From Neobacillus sp. SuZ13 (GTDB lineage Bacteria; Bacillota; Bacilli; Bacillales; Cytobacillaceae): a DNA stretch of 64,000 nt. The notes under the pieces are model-generated. The model was not told the DNA's origin and made no database searches. It worked only from the letters and a program-made list of their open reading frames with translations. This document shows positions 31,454-40,670 of this stretch, one piece after another; the first letter of the stretch is position 1, and every line of letters starts with the position of its first letter. Both the position numbers and the translations under genes were made by a program. Location: the NCBI RefSeq assembly GCF_030123365.1, contig NZ_CP126107.1, forward strand, positions 3,293,501 through 3,357,500. The letters are read 5' to 3'.

Positions 31454-32719
31454 CTATACCAACATTTGAAACAGAGTACTATCCTTATTGACTTCACGAT
31501 ATAAAAATCCTTTTGCTTTAATGCGTTCGATCAATGGAGAATAATCTCCTTTATCCTTTAATTCAATCCCTACCAAAGCAGGACCTGTTTCACGATTATT
31601 CTTTTTCGTATATTCAAAATGGCTAATATCATCGTTTGGACCAAGAACATCTAGTAAAAATTCTCGTAAGGCACCTGGACGCTGCGGGAAATTGACAATA
31701 AAATAATGCTGCAATCCTTCATAGATTTTAGAGCGCTCTTTAATTTCCTGCATTCGGCCAATATCATTGTTTCCACCACTGACGATGCAGACCACCGTCT
31801 TGCCCTTAATTTCTTCGGCATACATATCCAAGGCTGCCACTGAAAGGGCTCCAGTTGGTTCGACAACGATGGCATTTTCATTGTATAAAGATAGTAGTGT
31901 CGTGCATACCTTACCTTCTGGAACGACGAGAATATCGTCTACAATCTCCTTACAAATGTTATAGGTTAACGTACCTACCGTCTTTACCGCTGCCCCATCC
32001 ACGAATGGATCGATTTCTTTTAATGAGGTCACTTCCCCTTTTAAAAAGGATTCCTTCATGCCAGGGGCTCCTTGTGGTTCCACACCAATTAATAGAGTTT
32101 GTGGAGAATAGTGTCTTAGGTATGTACCGACTCCTGACAGTAGCCCTCCACCGCCAATCGCGGCAAACAGATAATCGATTTTTTCTGGGCAATCATTGAG
32201 TAATTCGACGGCAACTGTACCTTGACCAGCAATCACGTCAGGATCATCAAATGGATGGATAAAGGTACGATTTTCTTCTTGACTGCATTCCATTGCTTTT
32301 TCATAGGCATCATCAAAGGTATCTCCAACCAAAACAATCTCAACATCTTCTTTGCCCCAAAATTTCACTTGGTTTACCTTTTGCTTTGGTGTAGTACTTG
32401 GCATAAAGATTTTCCCATGGATATTTAAGAGATGACAAGAATAAGCAACCCCCTGTGCATGGTTACCGGCACTTGCACAGATAATTCCATTCTTTAACTC
32501 ATCCTGATTGAGTTTTTTAATCCGATTATATGCCCCGCGGATTTTAAAGGAACGAACGCTTTGCAAATCCTCTCGTTTTAAGTAGACATGGCAGCCATAT
32601 CGTTCTGATAACAAGTGATTGTATTGCAGGGGAGTTGGTGCAATTTCATCCTTAATGTTATGGCTGGCAATAATAATATCCTCCACATTAAACACTTTCT
32701 TATCAACTTGCTGATTCAT
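31454..32719 (-). CDS. ilvA: Threonine dehydratase (deaminase), biosynthetic
   Basis: 421 residues from ATG 32719 (AGGAGGGAAAG upstream); the open frame also runs back into the T-box leader, which is not translated. Makes 2-oxobutanoate and ammonia from threonine, the first step to isoleucine. PLP lysine K59 in SFKIRGAYNR, glycine-rich phosphate loop AAIGGGGLLSGVG, CASAGNHAQGVA. The C-terminal ~90 residues (YFIVNFPQRPGALREFLLDV) form the short ACT-like regulatory domain. Controlled by the T-box upstream. Confidence 0.95.
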   Translation of the reverse strand: MNQQVDKKVFNVEDIIIASHNIKDEIAPTPLQYNHLLSERYGCHVYLKREDLQSVRSFKIRGAYNRIKKLNQDELKNGIICASAGNHAQGVAYSCHLLNIHGKIFMPSTTPKQKVNQVKFWGKEDVEIVLVGDTFDDAYEKAMECSQEENRTFIHPFDDPDVIAGQGTVAVELLNDCPEKIDYLFAAIGGGGLLSGVGTYLRHYSPQTLLIGVEPQGAPGMKESFLKGEVTSLKEIDPFVDGAAVKTVGTLTYNICKEIVDDILVVPEGKVCTTLLSLYNENAIVVEPTGALSVAALDMYAEEIKGKTVVCIVSGGNNDIGRMQEIKERSKIYEGLQHYFIVNFPQRPGALREFLLDVLGPNDDISHFEYTKKNNRETGPALVGIELKDKGDYSPLIERIKAKGFLYREVNKDSTLFQMLV

Positions 32720-32784
32720 CTTACTTTCCCTCCTAGTTTTTTGCATCCATAAAGAAAATTTAATAAGTTCCACTACTATTTTTA

Positions 32785-33060
32785 AACACAAAAAACTCGT
32801 CCCCATTGTATAGGGACGAGTGAACTCGCGATACCACCCTACTTCCGCAGCAACCAACACTACGGCTCTCGATCAACGTACCACACGGGTACGTGTTCCA
32901 TTGTAACGGCGGACATTCCGGTCTAGCTTACGTAAAGTTTCAGCTACACATCTCCGAGATGATCTTCGAATAGGTCCTGACATCGACTTTCAGCAACTGT
33001 CGACTCTCTGTAGAACAAGGGCTTACTCTACTCTTCTCATCATTGATTCATCTTCAATTT
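32785..33060 (-). ncRNA. T-box leader of ilvA
   Basis: In transcription order: stem I region, then the T-box AGGGTGGTATCGCG (about 32827-32840), then terminator ACTCGTCCC TATACAATG GGGACGAGT plus TTTTTT (about 32789-32822). Uncharged tRNA binding at AGGGTGG exposes the antiterminator. The specifier should be an isoleucine codon for ilvA; an ATC in AAGATCATC of stem I fits, but this is inferred from position. Confidence 0.9.
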
Positions 33061-33066
33061 TTTATA

Positions 33067-33095
33067 AGGTTACCACTGAAAAAATACCCTGTCAA
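33067..33095 (-). promoter_or_regulatory. Promoter of the ilvA T-box transcript
   Basis: TTGACA (33095-33090), 17-bp spacer, TAACCT (33072-33067), just upstream of the T-box leader. Confidence 0.75.
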
Positions 33096-33175
33096 TATTT
33101 TTTGACTATTTTAATTATTTTGTTAATTATAAAGCGCTTACATCTTTTGAAGCCACTTTTAACTCTGTTATTACC

Positions 33176-34774
33176 TTATTTTTTATATTTGATTTCGCCA
33201 TCGATAATCGTCATTTCAATCTCAGTGTTGAGTAATTCGTCGGGATGATCCATCGTAAATAGATTGTTAGAATAAACCGAGAAATCGGCGAACTTTCCTC
33301 TTGATATGGAGCCCTTATGATTTTCTTCATTTGTGGCGTATGCGCCTCCAACCGTAAATAATTTAACGGCTTCTTGCATGGAGAGTTTCTCTTTCGCATT
33401 CCATCCCTCATGAGTATCCCCAGGCGTTCTACGGGTTACGGCAGCATGTATACCAAGTAATGGATCGACCGGTTCAATGGGTGCATCGGACCCTCCAGCA
33501 CACAACACGCCTGAAGAGAGTAATGTTTTCCATGCATATAAATATTGCTCGCGCTTCTCTCCGACTCTTTCTAGCACCCATGGGTAGTCCCCAACCACAA
33601 ATCTAGGTTGAATATCAGCAATTCGACTTTGGTCTCTCAAGCGCTGAATTAAATCTTCACGAACTAATGACGTGTGAATGATTCGATCACGGTATTTTAC
33701 TCTTGGGAATTGATCAAGGATATCAAGAATATTTTCCAGCGCCATGTCGCCAATGGTATGAACAGCCAGTGGCATGGAGTGTGCGCGGATCTCTTTAATC
33801 ACTTGATACAGGGTTTCTTGGTCATACATGGCGTCACCATACTGGCCGGGTTGATCGTTGTATGGCTCCGACAGCAGGGCCGTTCTTCTTCCAAAAGCCC
33901 CATCAGCAAAAATTTTAATTGCCCCGATTTGTAATTTCTCATTTCCAAAGCCGGCAAACATCCCTCTTTCTTTCAATTGATCAAGATAGGGATAATCAAT
34001 GAGCAGGTTACAACGTAAACCTTGGCCTTCATGGTTAATTAATTCGTCATACATTTTATAGGTTGAATCCAGACCGCCTAAATAAGCAGGATCGTTAGTA
34101 TGTACACTTGTTAATCCCTTTTTGACCGCAAATTGCATCGCTAACTTCAAACCATCCTTCAACTCTTGATAGGTTCTCTCTGGTATGTATTTTGTGATCA
34201 GTTGGGATGCTGATTCGAGCAGTAATCCTGTTGGTTTTTTAGTCTTAGTATCAAGAATAACTGTTCCTCCAGTTGGGACTGGGTTTGATTGATGATACTG
34301 ACTCATTTCCAAAGCCTTGCTATTTACTAAAAAGGCATGGTGACAGATCCGCTTTAGATAAACTGGACAGTGTGGCGCCGCGTGGTCTAAATCTTCAATT
34401 GTCGGAATGTTTCCCTCTGTAAATAGATTTTCATCCCAGCCCATTCCAATCAACCATTGACCGGGGGCAACGGTGTTAGCCTTTTCTCTAATTTTATCTA
34501 GCATTTCCCTTTTTGTTTTCACTCCGGTTAAATTTAAATCTAAAAAGTTGAATGCCACACCTGAAAGATGCAAGTGGCTGTCGATTAATCCAGGCGTTAC
34601 CATTTTTCCTTGTAAATCGACGATATTTGAACCGGTTCTGCCCCATTGTAAGATCATTTCTTGGTGTGATCCAGTATCTAGAATTCTCCCATTCTCCACC
34701 ACTACTGCTTCTACGATCGGCTGTCCGGCGTCAAACGTGTAGATGGCTCCATTTGTAAAAATTGTTTTTGTCAT
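33176..34774 (-). CDS. YtcJ-like amidohydrolase 1
   Basis: 532 residues, start ATG behind GTAGGGAGG. Amidohydrolase_3/YtcJ layout: N-terminal beta-sandwich half (TIFTNGAIYTFDAGQPIVEA), metal motif VTPGLIDSHLHLSG, later DGAFGRRTALLSEPY, VHTIGDMALENI, SLVREDLIQR and GGSDAPIEPVDPLLG (metal Asp). These enzymes cleave amide or imide bonds; exact substrate unknown. Follows a second, about 30 percent similar amidohydrolase, brnQ and an amino-acid ABC transporter, suggesting release of amino acids from acylated forms. Confidence 0.85.
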   Translation of the reverse strand: MTKTIFTNGAIYTFDAGQPIVEAVVVENGRILDTGSHQEMILQWGRTGSNIVDLQGKMVTPGLIDSHLHLSGVAFNFLDLNLTGVKTKREMLDKIREKANTVAPGQWLIGMGWDENLFTEGNIPTIEDLDHAAPHCPVYLKRICHHAFLVNSKALEMSQYHQSNPVPTGGTVILDTKTKKPTGLLLESASQLITKYIPERTYQELKDGLKLAMQFAVKKGLTSVHTNDPAYLGGLDSTYKMYDELINHEGQGLRCNLLIDYPYLDQLKERGMFAGFGNEKLQIGAIKIFADGAFGRRTALLSEPYNDQPGQYGDAMYDQETLYQVIKEIRAHSMPLAVHTIGDMALENILDILDQFPRVKYRDRIIHTSLVREDLIQRLRDQSRIADIQPRFVVGDYPWVLERVGEKREQYLYAWKTLLSSGVLCAGGSDAPIEPVDPLLGIHAAVTRRTPGDTHEGWNAKEKLSMQEAVKLFTVGGAYATNEENHKGSISRGKFADFSVYSNNLFTMDHPDELLNTEIEMTIIDGEIKYKK

Positions 34775-34929
34775 TTTAGGCCTCCCTACTTGAAATAACT
34801 TTTTCTTCTATTATAATCAGTATGCCGACAGCAAGATAGACTATTTAATGTTAGTCCTAAACTGTCGGCTAATCAGTACAGGATTTTGATCTAATAATTA
34901 TGATGAAACATGCAAACCCAATATTTTAG
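34775..34929 (-). other. Intergenic hairpin between the two amidohydrolases
   Basis: Contains GCCGACAG ... CTGTCGGC with an inner paired section around 34823-34872, without a T-run. Possibly a processing or partial termination site. Confidence 0.4.
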
Positions 34930-36549
34930 TTATCTTATTGCTAAGTTTTCATTTATATAGACTAAGTTACCACCCATAAATGTCTCGATAACCTGAATCT
35001 CATCTATCTTTTCCTGATCTAGTTCAAAGATATCTTGATCGAGTATGATGAAATCTGCATGGTATCCTGGTGCCAACTGTCCCACCTTCGGAATGCGGGT
35101 AATTTCTTGAGCCGACCTAGTATAAAGGATAATGGCTGTTTCTAAATCTACTTTTTGTTCTTGGCCTGTGTCCGTCCCGTCATACGCCAAGCGTGTCACA
35201 GCCGCTTTTATTCCTACAAATGGATTCACTGGGTCGGCCCAGGCTGTTGCAGGAGCATCAGACGAAAAAGAAACTTTGATTCCTGCTTCTAACATCGACT
35301 TTACTGGATAAGTCTTTTTTGTCCGCCCAGCACCCAGGTTATTATGGTAGCTTTCAATTTCTGCAAACAAGAAGATTGGCTGGGTAACAAAAGCAATTCC
35401 TGTTTCCGCTGCACGTTGTAATGCTTGTAGTGTTGGCATCGCCGCATGTTCAATCCTGATGGAAGGGGCATCTGTAAGCCAGCCCTTTTTTCCATAAAAA
35501 GTGTCCACGATGAAATCAATCGCCTGTTCGCCCATGGCATGGACAACTAACTGAAGTTTGTTTTGTTTTGCTGCCTCTCCTGCTGCCAATAATTCTTCCT
35601 TGGTGGTCATTTGAATCCCATAATTCTCCTCATCCCCTAAGAAAGGGGGATTTACCCATGCAGTTTGGCCGGATACACTTCCATCTGTGAACAACTTAAC
35701 CCCACCAATATGGATTTGGTTTTCCAGGTCCGTTTTTTCTTTTTCCAACATCGGATGCTTCTTTAAATCCTCCCAAATATAGTAGAGTGCCGAACGCTGC
35801 TTTAAGCCTTTTTTGACGGCAGCATTATACATTTCCAAATAATCAGTTGGTTCTGTTCTGCCCATTGCATCTGTTATCGCAGTAATTCCATGTGCGAGCA
35901 GCACATCACTTAGCTCAGCAAGTAATTCAGCGTTTTCTTCAATAGTTTTGACCGGCATGATTCGAGTGACAAGGTCCTTGGCATTTTCGCGTAAAATCCC
36001 CGTAGGCTCACCGTCTTTATCCCTGTCAATCTGGCCACCTGGCACGTCAGGTGTTTCTTTAGTAATTCCTGCTAAATCAAGTGCTTTGCTGTTTACCACA
36101 ACAATATGTGCACATGTACGTGTGATAATAACAGGAACATCTGCAGCAGCTTGATCTAAATCCCACCTTGTAGGTGATCGTCTTTCTAATAATTTTCCTT
36201 CATCATATCCCCAGCCTTCGACCCACCGATCTTTACCTTGGGCCCCGCGCAAACTTCGGACTTGTTTAATTAAGTCTTCAATGGAATACACTAGTGGTGG
36301 GGTGCAAGCAATTTGTTTGGCCGCATTCGCTAGATATAATGGGTGCAAATGGGCATCTATTAATCCAGGCAGTACTCTTTGTCCTTGTAAATCAACAAAG
36401 TCTCCATCTATTTTTCTTAAATCTGCTTGGCAGCCAATCCATGCTACCTTTCCATCACGTACCACCATTGCATCAGCATATGGCTTTTCCTGGTTAGCAG
36501 TAAAAATTTTTCCATTTATATAGGTACACTGTTTAATCTCATTGTTCAT
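34930..36549 (-). CDS. YtcJ-like amidohydrolase 2
   Basis: 539 residues. Same fold as its neighbour: YINGKIFTANQEKPYADAMV, RVLPGLIDAHLHPLYL (H-x-H), VVVNSKALDLAG, FTDGSVSGQTAWVNPPFLG, VVHAMGEQAIDFI, IRIEHAAMPTLQALQRA, SFSSDAPATAWADPVNPF. Metal ligands are all present. Two divergent copies in one operon suggest different N-acyl substrates. Its start has a GAAGGGAAG site and is 62 bases from the brnQ stop, so it is likely co-transcribed. Confidence 0.85.
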   Translation of the reverse strand: MNNEIKQCTYINGKIFTANQEKPYADAMVVRDGKVAWIGCQADLRKIDGDFVDLQGQRVLPGLIDAHLHPLYLANAAKQIACTPPLVYSIEDLIKQVRSLRGAQGKDRWVEGWGYDEGKLLERRSPTRWDLDQAAADVPVIITRTCAHIVVVNSKALDLAGITKETPDVPGGQIDRDKDGEPTGILRENAKDLVTRIMPVKTIEENAELLAELSDVLLAHGITAITDAMGRTEPTDYLEMYNAAVKKGLKQRSALYYIWEDLKKHPMLEKEKTDLENQIHIGGVKLFTDGSVSGQTAWVNPPFLGDEENYGIQMTTKEELLAAGEAAKQNKLQLVVHAMGEQAIDFIVDTFYGKKGWLTDAPSIRIEHAAMPTLQALQRAAETGIAFVTQPIFLFAEIESYHNNLGAGRTKKTYPVKSMLEAGIKVSFSSDAPATAWADPVNPFVGIKAAVTRLAYDGTDTGQEQKVDLETAIILYTRSAQEITRIPKVGQLAPGYHADFIILDQDIFELDQEKIDEIQVIETFMGGNLVYINENLAIR

Positions 36550-36611
36550 AATATTTCTACTTCCCTTCTATTAATCTCTCAAGTTGTTATGATTCAACAA
36601 TGTAATAGTTT

Positions 36612-37931
36612 TTAAGCGCTTAAATCAAGTTCTGTTTCCTGTTTTCTAGCCATGGTCCTTTGTAGCAGTGCACCGCCGATAAAACCGATGATTGCGGGGA
36701 GAATCCAGGCGAACCCTTTGCTGCTAAACGGTATCATTGTTATGAAATTATTCGCAAACTTTACATCTAATCCGTAGGCTCCTAACGTTTCAAATAAGCT
36801 GACGGAAATCGTTAATAGGACTGCCCCCTTATATGCCCAAGCATTTGGGATATATTTACGAAATACACCAAGGAAAACGATTACAATAGATACCGGATAA
36901 AGTCCTAAGAAAAGTGGAAGTGCAAAGTTAATAATTTTTTCAACACCTAGAAGTCCGACCGAAACACCCGAAATACAAATGAAAAGAACCCAAATTCGAT
37001 AGCTTACTTTATTTTTAGTCAGATGACTAAGGAAATCTGCAATGGATGCCGTAATCCCAATTGCAGTTGTAAGGCAGGCCAGGGTGACAGCGACAGCCAA
37101 GAAAATCGTCCCGTAATTTCCTAGTAAGCGGTCCACTAAACTAGTTAATAGAGTTGTGCTCTCAATATCTTTTGGAAATTGACCAGCACCAGTTGCACCA
37201 ATGTAAAGTAAACCTCCGTATACAACTAATAAACCCACACCTGCGATAATCGTTCCGTTTATGGTAACCTTTCTAACGTTAGCCTGATCCTTGTAGCCCT
37301 TATTAATTACGGCTCCGATAAATACGGATGCACAAAGGAGACCTGTAAAAAGGTCACCCGTCTGATAGGCACCTGTAAATGCGTTAGAAAAAGAGTTTGG
37401 AAGTTTTGTAGCGATTGGTGTGCCAATTGGATCGAATGTTCCCTTAGAGACGATGAATAATAAAATCACTAATAAAGCTGGTGTTAGCACTTTTCCTACT
37501 TTATCAATCATATTGGATCGATCATTTGCAAAATAATAATTAAGCGCAAAAAAGATAATCATCGTACCAAATGCCGGAAAATGCGGAAACAATGTATGAA
37601 CGCCTATTTCATGGGTGGTAGCAGCTGTTCGAGGGACGGTCACCACCATCGCAATGCATAACATACAGAGACTATTGTATACTTTATAAAACCAAGGACT
37701 AATGGGGTTTGTTAAGACTTCAAATTTCCCTTCAGCATTTAAAACAGCAATAAGTCCGAGTAAAGGCAGGATTATTCCTGTAAGTGCAAAACCTGCCAGA
37801 GCGTTTGGCCAATCCGACCCGGAAACAAACCCGATGGATGGTGGGAAAATTAAATTCCCAGCCCCAAAAAATACGGCGAAAAAGGCAAACCCAAAAATGA
37901 GACTGTCACGGTAAATCTTGTTTGTTTTCAT
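36612..37931 (-). CDS. brnQ: Branched-chain amino acid:cation symporter
   Basis: 439 residues from ATG 37931 (AAAGGAGGATATCGT upstream). LIVCS-family transporter with about 12 membrane helices, starting KIYRDSLIFGFAFFAVFFGA and GNLIFPPSIGFVSG, the diagnostic N-terminus; later GYKDQANVRKVTINGTIIAG and ALPLFLGLYPVSIV. Imports Leu/Ile/Val with Na+ or H+. A hairpin upstream partly separates it from the ABC genes. Confidence 0.93.
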   Translation of the reverse strand: MKTNKIYRDSLIFGFAFFAVFFGAGNLIFPPSIGFVSGSDWPNALAGFALTGIILPLLGLIAVLNAEGKFEVLTNPISPWFYKVYNSLCMLCIAMVVTVPRTAATTHEIGVHTLFPHFPAFGTMIIFFALNYYFANDRSNMIDKVGKVLTPALLVILLFIVSKGTFDPIGTPIATKLPNSFSNAFTGAYQTGDLFTGLLCASVFIGAVINKGYKDQANVRKVTINGTIIAGVGLLVVYGGLLYIGATGAGQFPKDIESTTLLTSLVDRLLGNYGTIFLAVAVTLACLTTAIGITASIADFLSHLTKNKVSYRIWVLFICISGVSVGLLGVEKIINFALPLFLGLYPVSIVIVFLGVFRKYIPNAWAYKGAVLLTISVSLFETLGAYGLDVKFANNFITMIPFSSKGFAWILPAIIGFIGGALLQRTMARKQETELDLSA

Positions 37932-37983
37932 ACGATATCCTCCTTTTATGACTGAAATCGGTAACAATTAATGGGATTTAAAC

Positions 37984-38027
37984 AACCGTGCATTCCTTGA
38001 TTAGAATTAATGAATAATTGCACGGTT
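37984..38027 (-). terminator. Hairpin between ABC operon and brnQ
   Basis: AACCGTGCA ... TGCACGGTT with a 26-base loop and only a weak T-run; may reduce read-through into brnQ. Confidence 0.5.
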
Positions 38028-38052
38028 ATATTACTTGCAATTTTTGTGAAAT

Positions 38053-38757
38053 CTATTGTTCTATTACACTTGTCGAATTGGAACCCACATAACGATTGGT
38101 TTTTCCGTTTTTCTTAGTGTTTGTGCTGTATTTGGCTTCCAATTTACTAAAGATATAAGTAAATATGCCAACAAGAATAAGATAAAACATTCCGGTAACC
38201 ATGTATGTTTCTAAAGGTTGATAGTTTGCACCTGCAATAGACATCGTTGCACCCCATAAATCAGTCATACCGATATAGGCTACCAGAGCAGATTCCTTTA
38301 GCAGAAGAATAAATTGATTCCCTAGAGACGGTATTGCCCGTTTAAAGGCTTGCGGTAGTATAATTCTCCTCATCGCTAATTTGTACGACATTCCAAGCGA
38401 GCGTGCGGCTTCCATTTGGCCATTATCGATTGATTGAATAGCACCGCGGAAGATCTCCGATATATAGGCCCCATTGTGAATCGATAATGCAATAACCCCT
38501 GCCCAAAATTGCGGGAGAGTAAGGATTGACGAGATTCCAAAATAGAGAATACAGATTTGGACAATCATCGGCGTTCCCCGAACGATAATCAAATATCCTT
38601 GTGAAATTAGGCTTAGAATTTTAAGATTAGAGAGGCTAAAAAAAGCAAATAAAAGACCGATGATACTACCTAAAATAAGAGAACTAACGGTTACTTTCAT
38701 TGTTATTAATAATGCATCAAATAATGAGCTATAGTTTGATAGAAAGATATCTAGCAT
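38053..38757 (-). CDS. Polar amino acid ABC transporter permease
   Basis: 234 residues from ATG 38757 (GGGGGTTTGAC upstream). HisM/GlnP-type permease with five membrane helices; EAA loop EAARSLGMSYKLAMRRIILP, QAFKRAIPSLGNQFILLLKE; SALVAYIGMTDL. Basic tail NTKKNGKTNRYVG. Works with the binding lipoprotein (38813) and ATPase (39624). The substrate is not determinable, but sigma-54/RocR-type control suggests arginine, ornithine or a similar polar amino acid. Confidence 0.9.
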   Translation of the reverse strand: MLDIFLSNYSSLFDALLITMKVTVSSLILGSIIGLLFAFFSLSNLKILSLISQGYLIIVRGTPMIVQICILYFGISSILTLPQFWAGVIALSIHNGAYISEIFRGAIQSIDNGQMEAARSLGMSYKLAMRRIILPQAFKRAIPSLGNQFILLLKESALVAYIGMTDLWGATMSIAGANYQPLETYMVTGMFYLILVGIFTYIFSKLEAKYSTNTKKNGKTNRYVGSNSTSVIEQ

Positions 38758-38812
38758 GTCAAACCCCCATCCAGTCAACAATTTAATTATTATAAATTTG
38801 ATTTAACCAGCA

Positions 38813-39607
38813 TTATTTACCTGTATCCATTAGATAATAGCCAAACCACTTTTTACTGATTTTTTCATACGTTCCATCGGCAATAATTTCATCCAAGGCT
38901 TGGTTAATTTTTTTAGTGAGCTCCGGATCTTCTTTATTGGTTGCGATCGCTTGATTATCTATTTGGAGTAATTCATCCACCGGCTTTATTTTTAGGTCAC
39001 CTTGTGTAACCCCAACTCTACCAAAAATATCATCACAGATAACCGCATCTACTCGGCCAGTTGCCAAGTCCATCAACGCGGTCATATCCCCTTGAGAATA
39101 AACCATGACTTTATCTTGATCGGTTAACTCTCTTGCAAGCTTTTCATAAATAGTCGCGGGAGTAACGCCAATTTTTTTACCTTTTAAGTCTGCTTTCGAC
39201 TTAATTTCATTATTGTTTGCACTAACAAAGATTCTTGAGCCTGATTTGTAGTAAGGATTCGTAAAATCAACCGCTTTTAAACGCTCTTCTGTAACTGTCA
39301 TACTTCCAAGGATGGCATCAAATTTTTGGTCTCTAAGACCTTGAATAATGGTCTCAAATGGAAAGGTAATGGCCTTTGGTTTCATATCCATTTTCTTGGC
39401 CAAAGCTTCTCCAATTTCAACATCGAATCCCGTAAGTTTCCCATCTTCTTTATAATTGAAAGGCTTAAATAATCCACTCATGGCATAAACAAATTCTCTT
39501 TGTTTTTTCTCGGCAGTATTAGTTTCCTTCGTTGAACCACACCCTGCAAGAACAATGGAAACTATTAAAATAGCTATAATTAAACTTGAAATCGTTTTCT
39601 TTTTCAT
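38813..39607 (-). CDS. Amino acid ABC transporter binding lipoprotein
   Basis: 264 residues, AGGGGG upstream. Lipobox VLAGCGS anchors it outside the membrane. SBP family 3: MSGLFKPFNYKEDGKLTGFD, VEIGEALAKKMDMKPKAIT, DAILGSMTVTEERLKAVDFT, YYKSGSRIFV, ending IADGTYEKISKKWFGYYL. Binds the amino acid and delivers it to the permease. Confidence 0.92.
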   Translation of the reverse strand: MKKKTISSLIIAILIVSIVLAGCGSTKETNTAEKKQREFVYAMSGLFKPFNYKEDGKLTGFDVEIGEALAKKMDMKPKAITFPFETIIQGLRDQKFDAILGSMTVTEERLKAVDFTNPYYKSGSRIFVSANNNEIKSKADLKGKKIGVTPATIYEKLARELTDQDKVMVYSQGDMTALMDLATGRVDAVICDDIFGRVGVTQGDLKIKPVDELLQIDNQAIATNKEDPELTKKINQALDEIIADGTYEKISKKWFGYYLMDTGK

Positions 39608-39623
39608 TTTTATTCCCCCTAAT

Positions 39624-40349
39624 TTATTTTAAAATACTATTTAAAAACTGTTTTGTTCGTTCGTTTTGTGGGTGATCAAAGAAGGTATTTGGATGTTCCT
39701 GTTCCAAAATTTGTCCGTCATGCATGAACGCTACTCGATCTGCCACTTCACGGGCAAAGCCCATCTCATGGGTTACGACCACCATCGTCATCCCATCATT
39801 GGCTAATTGCTTCATAACCTGCAGCACCTCACCAACTAACTCAGGATCGAGCGCAGAAGTTGGTTCATCAAAGAGCATAATCTTCGGCTTCATGGCAAGT
39901 GCTCTGGCAATTGCGACCCTTTGCTTCTGACCGCCTGACAAACGATCAGGATAGACATCTGCTTTATCCCGTAATCCTACTTTTTCTAGTAATTCGAAAG
40001 CGTGCTGCATTGCCTCATCCACTTTTCTCTTTTTGACAAAAATGGGTGCTTCCAAAATATTTTCCAGGACGGTTTTATGAGGAAATAAATTAAAGTGTTG
40101 AAAAACCATTCCAACCTCTTCACGAATTTTATTGAGATTCGTTTTGTCGGGGATTATTTTTTCCCCTTGAATCCGAATCTCACCTTCGTCATACACTTCT
40201 AAAAAATTCAGGCAGCGAAGTAATGTACTTTTTCCTGACCCACTCGCCCCAATTAAGACTACTACTTCTTTCTCATGAACAGTTAAATCTACACCTTTTA
40301 AAACGGTTAAGGCACCAAAGGATTTTACAATTCTTTTAATCTGAATCAT
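39624..40349 (-). CDS. Polar amino acid ABC transporter ATPase
   Basis: 241 residues from ATG 40349 (AAAGGGGGAAGCC upstream); the longer frame includes the sigma-54 promoter. Walker [11 protein letters not shown]-loop [10 protein letters not shown], signature [16 protein letters not shown], Walker [16 protein letters not shown], switch [17 protein letters not shown]. GlnQ/ArtM-like. First gene of the operon. Confidence 0.93.
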   Translation of the reverse strand: MIQIKRIVKSFGALTVLKGVDLTVHEKEVVVLIGASGSGKSTLLRCLNFLEVYDEGEIRIQGEKIIPDKTNLNKIREEVGMVFQHFNLFPHKTVLENILEAPIFVKKRKVDEAMQHAFELLEKVGLRDKADVYPDRLSGGQKQRVAIARALAMKPKIMLFDEPTSALDPELVGEVLQVMKQLANDGMTMVVVTHEMGFAREVADRVAFMHDGQILEQEHPNTFFDHPQNERTKQFLNSILK

Positions 40350-40406
40350 TAATGGCTTCCCCCTTTCTACTAAACTATGTACTGTGTTATTCTTTCTTAT
40401 TTTTAT

Positions 40407-40425
40407 ATCGCAAGTTTCGTGCCAA
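40407..40425 (-). promoter_or_regulatory. Sigma-54 promoter of the ABC operon
   Basis: TTGGCACGAAACTTGCGAT on the minus strand: TGGCAC, five bases, TTGCGA, matching the -24/-12 consensus, 58 bases before the ATPase start. Confidence 0.85.
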
Positions 40426-40622
40426 TTCATACAATGTATTAACTAATTAGATAGTTGCAACTTAAATTTTGTATTATATCTGCCATAAAGCCTACTCTGC
40501 CTTTCATTTCTAATCTATTTTTATCTCTCGAATCTTCTGAAAACAATATTCTTACCAATAGGCTAACGTTGTAAAAAATTTTACACATTAGTAAAAATAT
40601 TTTTACTATGAACCTGTAAAAT

Positions 40623-40661
40623 AAAAAAGCGGCTATAGATTTTGAGCAATCCATAGCCGCT
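40623..40661 (-). terminator. Terminator of the sigma-54 activator gene
   Basis: GCGGCTATGG ... CTATAGCCGC then TTTTTTATTTT on the minus strand. Confidence 0.85.
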
Positions 40662-40670
40662 ACATGTTAT

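Noticed and set aside
32720..32860. N-terminal extension of threonine dehydratase
   Set aside because: Lies in the T-box terminator and leader.
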